Origin: Candidatus Nanopelagicales bacterium
GTDB lineage: Bacteria; Actinomycetota; Actinomycetes; S36-B12
Direction of reading: 5' to 3'
Assembly: GCA_028687755.1 (NCBI GenBank)
Contig: JAQTZL010000001.1
Span: 265,404 to 329,403 of the forward strand
Length of the DNA stretch: 64,000 nucleotides
Under the pieces are notes generated by a model. It was not told where the DNA came from. It saw only the letters and a program-made list of their open reading frames with translations, and searched no databases. Below are positions 1-7,011 of the stretch, one piece after another. Position 1 is the stretch's first letter, and each line of letters starts with the position of its first letter. The position numbers and the translations under genes are program-made.

Positions 1-200
1 CCAAACAGCATCATCGCGGCGAACAGCGCAACAACAACGGCGAAGAACACGACCAGGCGACCGCGACGCGTAAGGCGCAGTGACTGCTTCTTCGTGGTGG
101 CAGGGGCTTTCGCCATTGCCGACCGGTGGGATTGACCGGCCGCACGAGGTGCCCGTGGCAGTGGGCGGCTAACTGGAGCTACTGAGAGTGCGATCGCCAT
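1..200 (-). CDS. Membrane-anchored protein divergent from lexA, 5' part only (possibly ChiZ/LysM-like)
   Basis: An open frame runs from ATG at 200 off the left edge, giving about 66 residues. It has a basic, Ala/Pro-rich N-terminus and then a clear transmembrane helix (LVVFFAVVVALFAAMMLFG at the cut edge). A GAAAGG ribosome-binding site lies seven bases before this ATG; an in-frame ATG at 215 is an alternative. In mycobacteria the gene divergent from lexA (Rv2719c, ChiZ) is a membrane-anchored LysM protein induced by DNA damage. The position and single helix fit that role, but the LysM domain would lie outside the window, so the family is inferred. The two SOS boxes at 284-299 and 352-367 sit between it and lexA and could control both. 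Confidence 0.7.
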   Translation of the reverse strand, partial: MAIALSVAPVSRPLPRAPRAAGQSHRSAMAKAPATTKKQSLRLTRRGRLVVFFAVVVALFAAMMLF

Positions 201-283
201 GGTCGTGCCTTTCATTCGGGGAAGAATGTTCAGTTGGTCTTGCTGGTATTGCTGGTATTGCCTAGCCGGTCTTTCTTATTCTT

Positions 284-299
284 TCGAACACCTGTTCGA
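284..299. promoter_or_regulatory. SOS box (LexA operator), lexA/divergent gene region
   Basis: The sequence TCGAACACCTGTTCGA is a perfect palindrome around a four-base centre and fits the actinobacterial SOS consensus GAAC-N4-GTTC. The same 16 bases occur before recA at 24973-24988. It probably mediates LexA autorepression and may also act on the divergent membrane protein gene. A degenerate copy with a damaged right arm follows directly at 300-315. Confidence 0.93.
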
Positions 300-351
300 T
301 CGAACGTATGTGCGATTTCTAGCAGATTCCCTAGCGACACGTCCAGCACAT

Positions 352-367
352 TCGAACATGTGTTTGA
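352..367. promoter_or_regulatory. Second SOS box upstream of lexA
   Basis: TCGAACATGTGTTTGA keeps the left arm of the SOS box and has one change in the right arm (GTTTGA for GTTCGA). It lies 113 bases before the chosen lexA start and 68 bases from the first box. Two boxes in one intergenic region suggest graded or cooperative repression. Confidence 0.75.
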
Positions 368-479
368 TTTGGCGTGTCGCATCGGTTAACGTGAACCCTG
401 TCTTGAGGGTCTGACATTGCAGATGTTCGAGTCGTTCTTCCCTAAGAAATGCCCGATGTTCGAATGGTTGGAGTGGAAA

Positions 480-1229
480 ATGAGCAAGATCGTGGAACTG
501 CCTGACGGCCCGGCAGATAGCGACGGCCTCACCACACGTCAGCGCCAGATCCTGGTAATGATTCGCGAATCCATCGATGATCGCGGCTATCCCCCAAGCG
601 TTCGAGAGATCGGCGAAGCCGTGGGCCTGACCTCTTCGTCCTCGGTCTCCCACCAACTCAAGAGCTTGGAAAAGCTCGGCTACCTACGCCGCGATCCCAA
701 TCGCCCACGCGCGATGGTCGTTGCTGATCCGTCGACTCCCCTGCCTGCAGCGCTCGGTGATGGCGGTTCATTTGTTTCTGGCCCATCGGGCACACCTGCA
801 TTGCAGGTCGTTGGTGATGACACTGAAGCACTTGCCGATTCACGCGTGCGTAGCGGCGCAGCACTGGTGCCCATGGTTGGTCGCATTGCAGCCGGTGGGC
901 CAATCCTTGCTGAGCAAGAAGTTGAAGCAGTGTTCCCATTGCCTCGCGATCTTGTTGGCGATGGCGAACTCTTCATGTTGCGTGTCAGCGGCGACTCAAT
1001 GATTGATGCAGCAATCTGTGATGGCGACTGGGTTGTCGTGCGTAGCCAAGCAACTGCAGAAAACGGCGAAATCGTTGCTGCACTGTTAGACAACGAAGCC
1101 ACCGTGAAAACGTTGAAGCGTCGCGATGGTCATGTGTGGTTAATGCCACACAACCCTGCGTACGCACCAATCCTTGGTGATGACGCAACCATCATGGGCA
1201 AGATTGTCAGCGTGCTGCGCAAGATCTAA
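480..1229 (+). CDS. lexA: LexA, SOS response repressor
   Basis: LexA represses DNA-damage genes by binding SOS boxes and cleaves itself when RecA is activated on single-stranded DNA. The 249-residue protein has the winged-helix DNA-binding domain at about residues 17-75 ([14 protein letters not shown], then [20 protein letters not shown]). The S24-type C-terminal domain follows, with the Ala-Gly cleavage site at 138-139 (GRIAAGG), the nucleophile Ser173 in GDSM and the general-base Lys210 in ATVKTLK. The linker between the domains is long, as in other actinobacteria. The ATG at 480 is preferred because the family homology starts at MSKIVELP and a GGAGTGG site precedes it. An in-frame TTG at 417 would add 21 unsupported residues. 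Two SOS boxes lie upstream and a terminator follows the stop. Confidence 0.96.
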   Translation: MSKIVELPDGPADSDGLTTRQRQILVMIRESIDDRGYPPSVREIGEAVGLTSSSSVSHQLKSLEKLGYLRRDPNRPRAMVVADPSTPLPAALGDGGSFVSGPSGTPALQVVGDDTEALADSRVRSGAALVPMVGRIAAGGPILAEQEVEAVFPLPRDLVGDGELFMLRVSGDSMIDAAICDGDWVVVRSQATAENGEIVAALLDNEATVKTLKRRDGHVWLMPHNPAYAPILGDDATIMGKIVSVLRKI

Positions 1230-1253
1230 TAACCACTGCGGTTATTGATTTTT
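1228..1253 (+). terminator. Rho-independent terminator of lexA
   Basis: A seven-base-pair stem AATAACC/GGTTATT with a five-base loop overlaps the lexA stop codon and is followed by a run of T residues (GATTTTTC). It also overlaps the -35 region of the first RNA unit promoter. Confidence 0.8.
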
Positions 1254-1274
1254 CTCGACCTTCTGTTGTATTTT
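1245..1274 (+). promoter_or_regulatory. Promoter-like pair before RNA unit 1
   Basis: TTGATT (1245-1250), an 18-base spacer and TATTTT (1269-1274) would place a start site at the GGGG of the first hairpin near 1278-1281. Confidence 0.6.
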
Positions 1275-1277
1275 GGT

Positions 1278-1599
1278 GGGGCACCAGCAGTTCATGCTGC
1301 TGATGCCCCGAAGGTGCTATCCGTAGCCCCGAAGGGTACGAATGAGGTCCGCAATGGCCCTGACAGTTTGTGCGGTTCCATTAAGAATTCCGCACACTGT
1401 CAGGGCCATTCGCATTCCCCGACCAGTTTCCTGATCCACTCCTCCACCTCCCTTCTTCACCGCGGCTGCATCTCATTGACACAACCGCGGCGAAAAAGGT
1501 GCGGTGAATTGAACATAAATACGAGGCAATGTTTGCGCTACGTCCGAATGAAAACTGTGGATGAGATCCACAGTCCGCTAGTTGCTGTGGATGGAAACC
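1278..1599 (+). ncRNA. Unrecognised structured RNA, tandem unit 1 of 4
   Basis: This is the first copy of a roughly 355-base unit repeated four times after lexA. Features in order: a 5' hairpin opening GGGGCACCAGCAG and closing CTGCTGATGCCCC; a small hairpin GCTATCCGTAGC (1316-1327) with a TCCG loop; CCCCGAAGGG; a long near-perfect hairpin (1351-1413) of over 20 base pairs with the loop region TTCCATTAAGAATT; a hairpin joining CCTTCTTCACCGCGG to CCGCGGCGAAAAAGG; and CTGTGGATGAGATCCACAG (1555-1573). Open frames across the unit differ in length between copies and the period of 355 is not divisible by three, so coding is unlikely. The 3' end is not known; I placed it before the next promoter. 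I recognise no known RNA family. Confidence 0.62.
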
Positions 1600-1628
1600 T
1601 TGAAAACATGTTGGCGTTGTTGTAGTTT
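1600..1628 (+). promoter_or_regulatory. Promoter-like pair before RNA unit 2
   Basis: TTGAAA (1600-1605), exactly 17 bases, and TAGTTT (1623-1628), with the GGG that opens the next unit about five to seven bases downstream. The geometry is that of a standard housekeeping sigma factor promoter. Confidence 0.68.
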
Positions 1629-1632
1629 ATGA

Positions 1633-1954
1633 GGGCACCAGCAGTTCGTGCTGCTGATGCCCTCGAAGGTGCTATCCGTAGCCCCGAAGGGTTTGGATGA
1701 GTTCAGCGATCGCTCTGACGAGTTGTGCGGTTCCGTTAAGAATGCCGCACACCGTCAGGGCTACTCGCTTCACCCGATCAGATTGCTGACCCACACCTCC
1801 ACCTCCCTTCTTCACCGCGGCTGCATCTCATTGACACAACCGCGGCGAAAAAGGCGAGGTGAAGTGAACATAAATACGACGCAATGTTTGCGCCATGTCC
1901 GATTGAAATCTGTGGATGAGATCCACTAACGCTGTACAGCTGTGGATATAAACC
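1633..1954 (+). ncRNA. Unrecognised structured RNA, tandem unit 2 of 4
   Basis: This copy starts 354 bases after unit 1. The 5' hairpin is kept with a changed loop (TTCGTG for TTCATG), and the small GCTATCCGTAGC hairpin is identical. In the long hairpin the pair that is A-T in unit 1 (GACA/TGTC) is G-C here (GACG/CGTC), which keeps pairing. The CCGCGG hairpin is retained. The final CTGTGGAT/ATCCAC hairpin is shortened by one base change. Downstream lies TGTGGATAT, one base from a DnaA box. Confidence 0.62.
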
Positions 1955-1983
1955 TTGAAAACATGTTGGCGTTGTTGTACTTT
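1955..1983 (+). promoter_or_regulatory. Promoter-like pair before RNA unit 3
   Basis: TTGAAA (1955-1960), 17 bases, TACTTT (1978-1983), followed by ATGAGGGCACC. It has the same layout as the promoters before units 2 and 4. Confidence 0.68.
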
Positions 1984-1987
1984 ATGA

Positions 1988-2309
1988 GGGCACCAGCAGT
2001 TCGTGCTGCTGATGCCCTCGAAGGTGCTATCCGTAGCCCCGAAGGGTACGAATAAGTAGAGCGATTGCCCTGACGAGTGTTGCGGTTCCGTTAAGAATTA
2101 CGCACACCATCAGGGCTACTCGCCGCAACCAATCGAATTTTCGATCCACACCTCCACCTCCCTTCTTCACCGCGGCTGTATCTCATTGACACAACCGCTG
2201 CGAAAAAGGTGCGGTGAAGTGAACATAAATACGCGTGAAGGCCTGCGCCACAGCCGATTGAAATCTGTGGACGAGATCCACAGTCCGCTAGTTGCTGTGG
2301 ATATAAACC
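1988..2309 (+). ncRNA. Unrecognised structured RNA, tandem unit 3 of 4
   Basis: This copy starts 355 bases after unit 2 and has the same order of hairpins. The long hairpin contains TTGCCCTGACGAG on its left arm and CATCAGGGC on its right arm, so it carries more mismatches than unit 1. The CCGCGG hairpin has one mismatch (CCGCTG on the right arm). The CTGTGGACGAGATCCACAG hairpin replaces one T by C, giving a G-C/wobble change. No continuous reading frame is shared with the other copies. Confidence 0.6.
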
Positions 2310-2338
2310 TTGAAAACATGTTGGCGTTGTTGTACTTT
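2310..2338 (+). promoter_or_regulatory. Promoter-like pair before RNA unit 4
   Basis: TTGAAA (2310-2315), 17 bases, TACTTT (2333-2338). The GGG of unit 4 begins at 2343. Confidence 0.65.
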
Positions 2339-2342
2339 ATGA

Positions 2343-2640
2343 GGGCACCAGCAGTTTGTCCTGCTGATGCCCCTAACCGGAGTTATCCGTAACCCCGAAG
2401 GGTCCGGAGTAGTTCTGCAAGGGCTCTGACCGTCTGTGTAATTCCGTTAAGAATTGTGCACAGGGTCAGGGCCCTTCGCATCACTGAATCGAATCGATTC
2501 ACTCCGATACCTCCCTTCTTCACCACGACCACACCCGCTGTGTGTGATCGCGGCAAAGAAGGCCGGCTTGGTGAACCTAAAGGCGTTGGAATTCGCTTTG
2601 CAATGACCAAAGTGAAACTGTGGACGCCGTACCAATACAA
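2343..2640 (+). ncRNA. Unrecognised structured RNA, divergent tandem unit 4 of 4
   Basis: This is the most diverged copy and the most informative about structure. The small hairpin is GTTATCCGTAAC (2382-2393): a C-to-T change on one side is matched by G-to-A on the other. The long hairpin (2417-2479) has AAGGGC/GCCCTT where unit 1 has AATGGC/GCCATT, and GACC/GGTC where unit 1 has GACA/TGTC. The third hairpin has CCTTCTT/AAGAAGG, which repairs a mismatch present in units 1-3. The loop TTCCGTTAAGAAT is conserved. The last hairpin is lost, and no promoter follows this copy. Confidence 0.58.
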
Positions 2641-2657
2641 CATCTACTTGTGGAAAA

Positions 2658-2695
2658 GTCAGAGGGCCTGCAGCTTTCGCTACAGACCCTCTGAC
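2658..2695 (-). terminator. Terminator of the acyl-CoA dehydrogenase genes
   Basis: GTCAGAGGG (2658-2666) pairs with CCCTCTGAC (2687-2695), with inner CTG/CAG and AGC/GCT pairing. Read on the minus strand the hairpin is followed by TTTT. It lies 14 bases past the stop of the last acyl-CoA dehydrogenase gene and may also stop transcripts from the RNA array on the other strand. Confidence 0.75.
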
Positions 2696-2709
2696 GTTAG
2701 GTGATGGAG

Positions 2710-3957
2710 TTAGTTCGTTCGTATTTCCTTGAACGGCATATCGCGATCTAGCTGCGGTTCCTTTGGCAGACCAAGAGTGCGCTCACCAAGAATGTTGCGC
2801 ATGATTTCTGGTGTTCCACCAGCAATTGCGCCGCCTGGTGAAGCAAGCAGGTTCGTGGCCCAACGCAATGACTCTTCATCATCGTTGGTCCAGGCCTGAC
2901 CTGATTCAGCAAGAAGATCCATTGCCATATCGGCCACCTGCTTACCCAATTCAGAACCAGCGAGCTTGGCGATCGAACCTTCAGGCCCTGGAGCCTTTCC
3001 TGACTTCAGGCTGGCGCGCATGCGATCACCAAGGATTGCCAGCGTGCGCTCTTTAACCCAAATCGTCGCCAATTCATTACGAGTCACTGGATCAGTGATG
3101 GCACCGGTGCTTGTTGCCAGTTCAGCCAAACGATCGAACTGCACGGTGCCTGTGCCACGACCGAGTCCGCCGCCGCCGGCACCGATACTCACGCGCTCGT
3201 TCATCAAGGTGCCAATTGCTGCGGTCCAGCCTTGATCCACCACACCAACGAGCGACGTTGCTGGAACTCGCACGTTGTCGAAGAACACTTCATTGAAACC
3301 ACTTGCACCACTCATCTGACGAAGTGGGCGAACGGTAACGCCGGGAGCCTTCATATCAACAATGAACATAGTGATGCCCTTGTGCTTTGGCACATCAGGA
3401 TTTGTACGCGTAACGATCAAACCAAAGCTCGCGTAGTGCGCACCTGAGGTCCAGACCTTCTGCCCATTGATGACCCACTCATCGCCATCCTTGACAGCCT
3501 TGGTGGTCAAGCCAGCAACGTCTGAACCTGCGCCTGGTTCAGAGAACAACTGGCACCAGATTTCATCGCCACGAAGCATCGGCCCGATGTGACGCTTGCG
3601 CTGCTCTTCGGTTCCGTACTGCAAGATTGTTGGCGCACACATGCCAAGAGTCACCATGAACGGTGTGCTTGGCATGACGTAGCCACTTGCCTCTTCGTTG
3701 AACACCCGCTGGTGGTTCATGGTCAGGCTCTGGCCGCCGTATTCCTTTGGCCAAGAAAGCCCAGAAAGACCAGCGTCATACAACGTGTTCTGGAATTTGC
3801 GCGCAACAACCAGGAAGTCTTCGGTTTCGCCTTCTTCGACTTCATCCTTCTTGTCGGTTGCTACAGCGTCTTCGCGCGTGGCATTGGTGGCGAACCAGTC
3901 GCGAACCTTGATGCGGAACTCTTCGAGTTCTGCTGGAGTTTCAATTGAAGTAGTCAT
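2710..3957 (-). CDS. Acyl-CoA dehydrogenase, larger subunit (FadE-like)
   Basis: FAD-dependent alpha,beta-dehydrogenation of an acyl-CoA thioester. The 415-residue protein has the N-terminal helical domain, the central beta domain with the family signature LFSEPGAGSDVAGLTTKAV and WVINGQKVWTSGAH, and a C-terminal helical domain ending GGTPEIMRNILGERTLGLP. The usual catalytic Glu just before the GT of that last motif is Gly here, which is common in actinobacterial enzymes that work as pairs of unlike subunits. The neighbouring gene encodes such a partner. ATG at 3957 is preferred because the AGGAG site is eight bases before it; the ATG at 3963 is only two bases from the site. The substrate (fatty acid, sterol side chain or other) cannot be read from the sequence. 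Confidence 0.9.
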   Translation of the reverse strand: MTTSIETPAELEEFRIKVRDWFATNATREDAVATDKKDEVEEGETEDFLVVARKFQNTLYDAGLSGLSWPKEYGGQSLTMNHQRVFNEEASGYVMPSTPFMVTLGMCAPTILQYGTEEQRKRHIGPMLRGDEIWCQLFSEPGAGSDVAGLTTKAVKDGDEWVINGQKVWTSGAHYASFGLIVTRTNPDVPKHKGITMFIVDMKAPGVTVRPLRQMSGASGFNEVFFDNVRVPATSLVGVVDQGWTAAIGTLMNERVSIGAGGGGLGRGTGTVQFDRLAELATSTGAITDPVTRNELATIWVKERTLAILGDRMRASLKSGKAPGPEGSIAKLAGSELGKQVADMAMDLLAESGQAWTNDDEESLRWATNLLASPGGAIAGGTPEIMRNILGERTLGLPKEPQLDRDMPFKEIRTN

Positions 3958-3968
3958 TGTCATATCTC

Positions 3969-5066
3969 CTAGTAACCCAAGCCAACAAGCAGTGCTTCAC
4001 GATGTTGCGCAGGTGTGCCAAACAAGGCACTTGTACTACGTGCGCGACGGAAGTAGAGGTGAGCGGGATGCTCCCAGGTGTAGCCAATGCCGCCATGCAC
4101 GCGAATATTGGTGAGTGTTGCATCGGTGAACACTTCTGAACATGCGATCTTTGCCAAACTTGCAGGAAGTGTGATGTCTTCACCTTCCGCAGCACGATCA
4201 GCAGCATCTTCAGCAGCACCACGTGCCTGCTCAACTTCAACAAGCGTGTTAGCACACATGTGCTTAATGGCTTGGAAGGAACCAATGATGCGACCAAACT
4301 GCACGCGCATCTTTGCGTACTCCACCATCATCTTCAGGATTGCATCAGCGCCACCGATTTGCTCGCTTGCCACCAGGGTCGCTGCGAGGTTTTGAATCTG
4401 CGTGAGCTGCTCTTGAGCATTCAATGCCAGCGGCGTTGCCTTGGCATTGTTCAAAGTAATTGCACTCTGCTTGCGAGTGAGGTCCATTGCATTGAGGTCG
4501 GTGCGCTGCACATCAGCCGCGTCCACCACAAAAATGCCTGGACCTTGTGGGGTGCTGGCACTGACGATGTAAAGATCAGCACCGCCGTTATCGAGTACGA
4601 AGCTCTTATCGCCGGTAATAGTCCATGCGTCACCACTTTGAGTCGCAACGGTGTTGTTGATCGTTGCTGGCCATTGGTTGGCCGCTTCACTGAGTGCCAA
4701 CGCTGCTGTGGCACTGCCGGCAGCAAGTGCCTCCAGATACGGCTTGCTTGCGCTGGCGTTGTCACAGACCAAGAACGCAACGGTGCCAAGCGCTGCACTA
4801 GAAAGCATCGGCAGTGGAGCAAGGGTGCGCCCGAATTCCTGAAGCACTGCGCCAAGTTCGCCAAGGCTGGCTCCTTGTCCACCAAATTCCTCCGGGATAA
4901 CCAAGCCAGCAAGGCCAAGGCCTTGGGCTGCTTTGGTCCATTCACCCGCAGGCACGTCTTCCTTGCCATTGGCAATGCGATGAACCTTGTCGATTGGGAA
5001 CGTGGAATCGAGGTAATCCGCGACCGCTGCTTTGAGCGCCTCGCGTTCTTCGGTCATGACAGACAT
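3969..5066 (-). CDS. Acyl-CoA dehydrogenase, smaller partner subunit (FadE-like)
   Basis: A 365-residue acyl-CoA dehydrogenase-fold protein. The N-terminal domain carries LGLAGLVIPEEFGGQGASLGELGAVLQEFGR, the middle domain is poorly conserved (SGDAWTITGDKSFVLDNGG), and the C-terminal domain keeps QFGRIIGSFQAIKHMCAN and IRVHGGIGYTWEHP. Together with the 415-residue protein it looks like the alpha2beta2 type of dehydrogenase known for mycobacterial FadE pairs acting on sterol side chains. AAGGAAGG lies eight bases before the ATG. Only about 11 bases separate its stop from the start of the next gene, so the two are surely cotranscribed. Heteromer formation is inferred. Confidence 0.88.
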   Translation of the reverse strand: MSVMTEEREALKAAVADYLDSTFPIDKVHRIANGKEDVPAGEWTKAAQGLGLAGLVIPEEFGGQGASLGELGAVLQEFGRTLAPLPMLSSAALGTVAFLVCDNASASKPYLEALAAGSATAALALSEAANQWPATINNTVATQSGDAWTITGDKSFVLDNGGADLYIVSASTPQGPGIFVVDAADVQRTDLNAMDLTRKQSAITLNNAKATPLALNAQEQLTQIQNLAATLVASEQIGGADAILKMMVEYAKMRVQFGRIIGSFQAIKHMCANTLVEVEQARGAAEDAADRAAEGEDITLPASLAKIACSEVFTDATLTNIRVHGGIGYTWEHPAHLYFRRARSTSALFGTPAQHREALLVGLGY

Positions 5067-5137
5067 GCAAACAACCTTCCTTGGCAGGTACGCGAATCGT
5101 GCCAGAGAAGGGGCAAAAATGTGGGCGAATCGTCTAA

Positions 5138-6847
5138 CTAAATGGTGAGTTCCTGGAGGGAATTTTCCGGAGCCGCCTGCACCTTGGCCTCACACGTTGG
5201 CTGGCCATCAATCTCAACGACCACGCGGTAGGACCCTGGCTGCGGCAGCACGATCGAATAGCTGCCGTCATCGTCAGTGCGCTCAAAGTCAATTTGTTGA
5301 CCTTGCTCGGTCAGATACGTCACCTTGGCTTGCTTGACTGGATTTCCTTGTTCATCGCGAAGAGTTCCACGCATGACGAACTCGTGCGGATTTACCGTGA
5401 GCTGAGATGGGTCTTCCTTAGCGAGTGCGCCAGCACCAACACTGAGCGCTTCATTTCGCTTAGCCAAGTGAGCAGGTAAGAACACGGCGACAACCGCGCC
5501 AGCGAAACCACAAATACCCGCTGCGACATACACCGCGGTGAAGGCCGATTCACTTGGGTAGATCTTTCCGCCAACCACGATGGTCATGCCCGTAAGGAAC
5601 GCGGCCACGGTTGCACTGGAGATCGACATGCCAACGTTGCGAATCACGTTGTTCAAACCATTGGCCGAAGCAGTTTCAGTGATCGGCACTGATCGCATGA
5701 TGATGTTGGGCGCAGCCGACATGGATGTCATCGTGCCAAGTGACACCACAATTGCGCCGATCATGATCTGCCATGGGGCGTCCATGTAAAACATACGAAT
5801 GACGTAACCGATACCAAGGAAAAGCCCGCCCAAAATAAAGGTGATCTTTGGTCCGTACACGTTGGTAATACGCGCTGCAAGTGGCGCCATGATCACCATC
5901 GATAACGAGGCCGGAAGAATCAACAGACCTGCGTGGGAAACCGAGAAACCAAATCCATATCCGCTTTCCTCTGGCATTTCCAAGAACTGAGTGCTACTCA
6001 ACATGTTTGCGTACATCGCAAAGCCAACAAGCATCGACGCGATGTTCGTTAACAACACGGCCTTCTGCGCACTTGTTCGCAGATCAATAATTGGATGCCC
6101 GCTTTTGAGTTCATACGGGAACCAATAAAGCATGACGCCAAGGGTGACTGCCCAGCACGCAAGAATTCCAGGGCTTAGCCATCCCCAATGCGAGCCTTTG
6201 GTGACGCCGAGCAAGAACGCAGTCAATGCAACAGAGATAAGAACAGCGCCGCGCACATCGAAGCGACCACCAGCGCGAACTTTGGATTCAGGAACAACAG
6301 CGAAGATCGCAAGCCCACACAGGCTGCCCGTGATCACCGAGACCCAGAAAATCCAGTGCCATCCCAAGCTTTCAAAGATGATGCCCCCGAATGGCAAACC
6401 AATAGCTGAACCCACGCCCATTGAGCCACTCATGAAGGCAACACCCGATGCAAGACGCTCAGGCGGGATCAGATCGCGCATGATGCTCATGCCAAGGGGA
6501 ATCAATGCGATAGCGAATCCCTGTAATGCGCGGGCCACGATCAGCACGCCGAGGTTTTCACTCAACGCACCAATAAGTGACCCGATCACCATCACACCAA
6601 TACTGATGAGCATCATCTTGCGCTTGCCATACATGTCAGCAAGGCGCGACATCGTGGGAATAGCCACGACGCTGGAAATCAAGGTTGCGGTGATCAGCCA
6701 CGAAGCGTTATCTGCGGTGCAATTTAAGATGCCCGGAATTTGGGCAAGCAACGGAATGAACATCGTCTGCATGATCGCCATGACCATGCCTGATGTCGCC
6801 AACACCGCGATGGTGACGGTGGGCGAGAAATTCCGCTTGAACTGCAT
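5138..6847 (-). CDS. MFS drug-resistance-type exporter with a C-terminal carboxypeptidase-regulatory-like domain
   Basis: A 569-residue integral membrane protein of the 14-helix DHA2 (EmrB/QacA) kind. Residues from about 10 to 480 are hydrophobic segments, with motif A-like SRLADMYGKRKMMLISIG in the second/third helix region and QGFAIALIPLGMSIMRDL. After the last helix (GAVVAVFLPAHLAKR) there is a soluble tail of about 80 residues (VMRGTLRDEQGNPVKQAKVTY, then DDDGSYSIVLPQPGSYRVVV), which reads as a carboxypeptidase-regulatory-like/transthyretin-like beta sandwich. ATG at 6847 is chosen because upstream codons (MACSWCDGN...) show no membrane-protein character and would run through the palindrome at 6864-6879. 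It lies 71 bases before the acyl-CoA dehydrogenase pair on the same strand and may share its transcript. The substrate is unknown. Confidence 0.88.
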   Translation of the reverse strand: MQFKRNFSPTVTIAVLATSGMVMAIMQTMFIPLLAQIPGILNCTADNASWLITATLISSVVAIPTMSRLADMYGKRKMMLISIGVMVIGSLIGALSENLGVLIVARALQGFAIALIPLGMSIMRDLIPPERLASGVAFMSGSMGVGSAIGLPFGGIIFESLGWHWIFWVSVITGSLCGLAIFAVVPESKVRAGGRFDVRGAVLISVALTAFLLGVTKGSHWGWLSPGILACWAVTLGVMLYWFPYELKSGHPIIDLRTSAQKAVLLTNIASMLVGFAMYANMLSSTQFLEMPEESGYGFGFSVSHAGLLILPASLSMVIMAPLAARITNVYGPKITFILGGLFLGIGYVIRMFYMDAPWQIMIGAIVVSLGTMTSMSAAPNIIMRSVPITETASANGLNNVIRNVGMSISSATVAAFLTGMTIVVGGKIYPSESAFTAVYVAAGICGFAGAVVAVFLPAHLAKRNEALSVGAGALAKEDPSQLTVNPHEFVMRGTLRDEQGNPVKQAKVTYLTEQGQQIDFERTDDDGSYSIVLPQPGSYRVVVEIDGQPTCEAKVQAAPENSLQELTI

Positions 6848-6863
6848 GGATCGCTTTCGACTA

Positions 6864-6879
6864 GTGAACGATTGTTCAC
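6864..6879. promoter_or_regulatory. Perfect 16-base palindrome before the MFS exporter (operator candidate)
   Basis: GTGAACGATTGTTCAC lies 17 bases before the MFS start. Its core GAAC-N4-GTTC is also the core of the LexA box, but the outer bases are GT/AC and not the TC/GA of the two strong SOS boxes here. TetR-family repressors of exporters bind similar sites. No TetR gene is adjacent. Confidence 0.6.
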
Positions 6880-7011
6880 CATGAATTCTACGCGGTGCTA
6901 CGAATAAAAGGGGGCATTTCGGATATCCACCGGCATCGCTCACCTGGGTTGGCATGCACAGATTGCCATCGCACCAAGAACAAGCCACTCATCTTCCCGT
7001 TAAGTGCCCAT

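Noticed and set aside
1245-2392. Three similar small open frames (126, 93 and 68 residues) in the tandem repeats
   Set aside because: They resemble each other only because the DNA repeats. Their frames break at different points, they lack ribosome-binding sites, and the DNA changes preserve pairing and not codons.
1278-2640. CRISPR array or integron cassette array
   Set aside because: The unit is 355 bases with conserved content throughout, without short repeats and unique spacers, and no cas or integrase gene is nearby. No attC core sites (GTTRRRY/RYYYAAC) could be placed.
1278-2640. Insertion sequence or MITE copies
   Set aside because: The copies are in direct tandem, without terminal inverted repeats that bound each unit or target duplications, and each carries a promoter at the same place. 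A degenerate mobile origin is not excluded.
4260-5141. 293-residue plus-strand frame opposite the acyl-CoA dehydrogenase genes
   Set aside because: Antisense of a strongly supported gene; Cys/His/Arg-rich composition with no recognisable motif.
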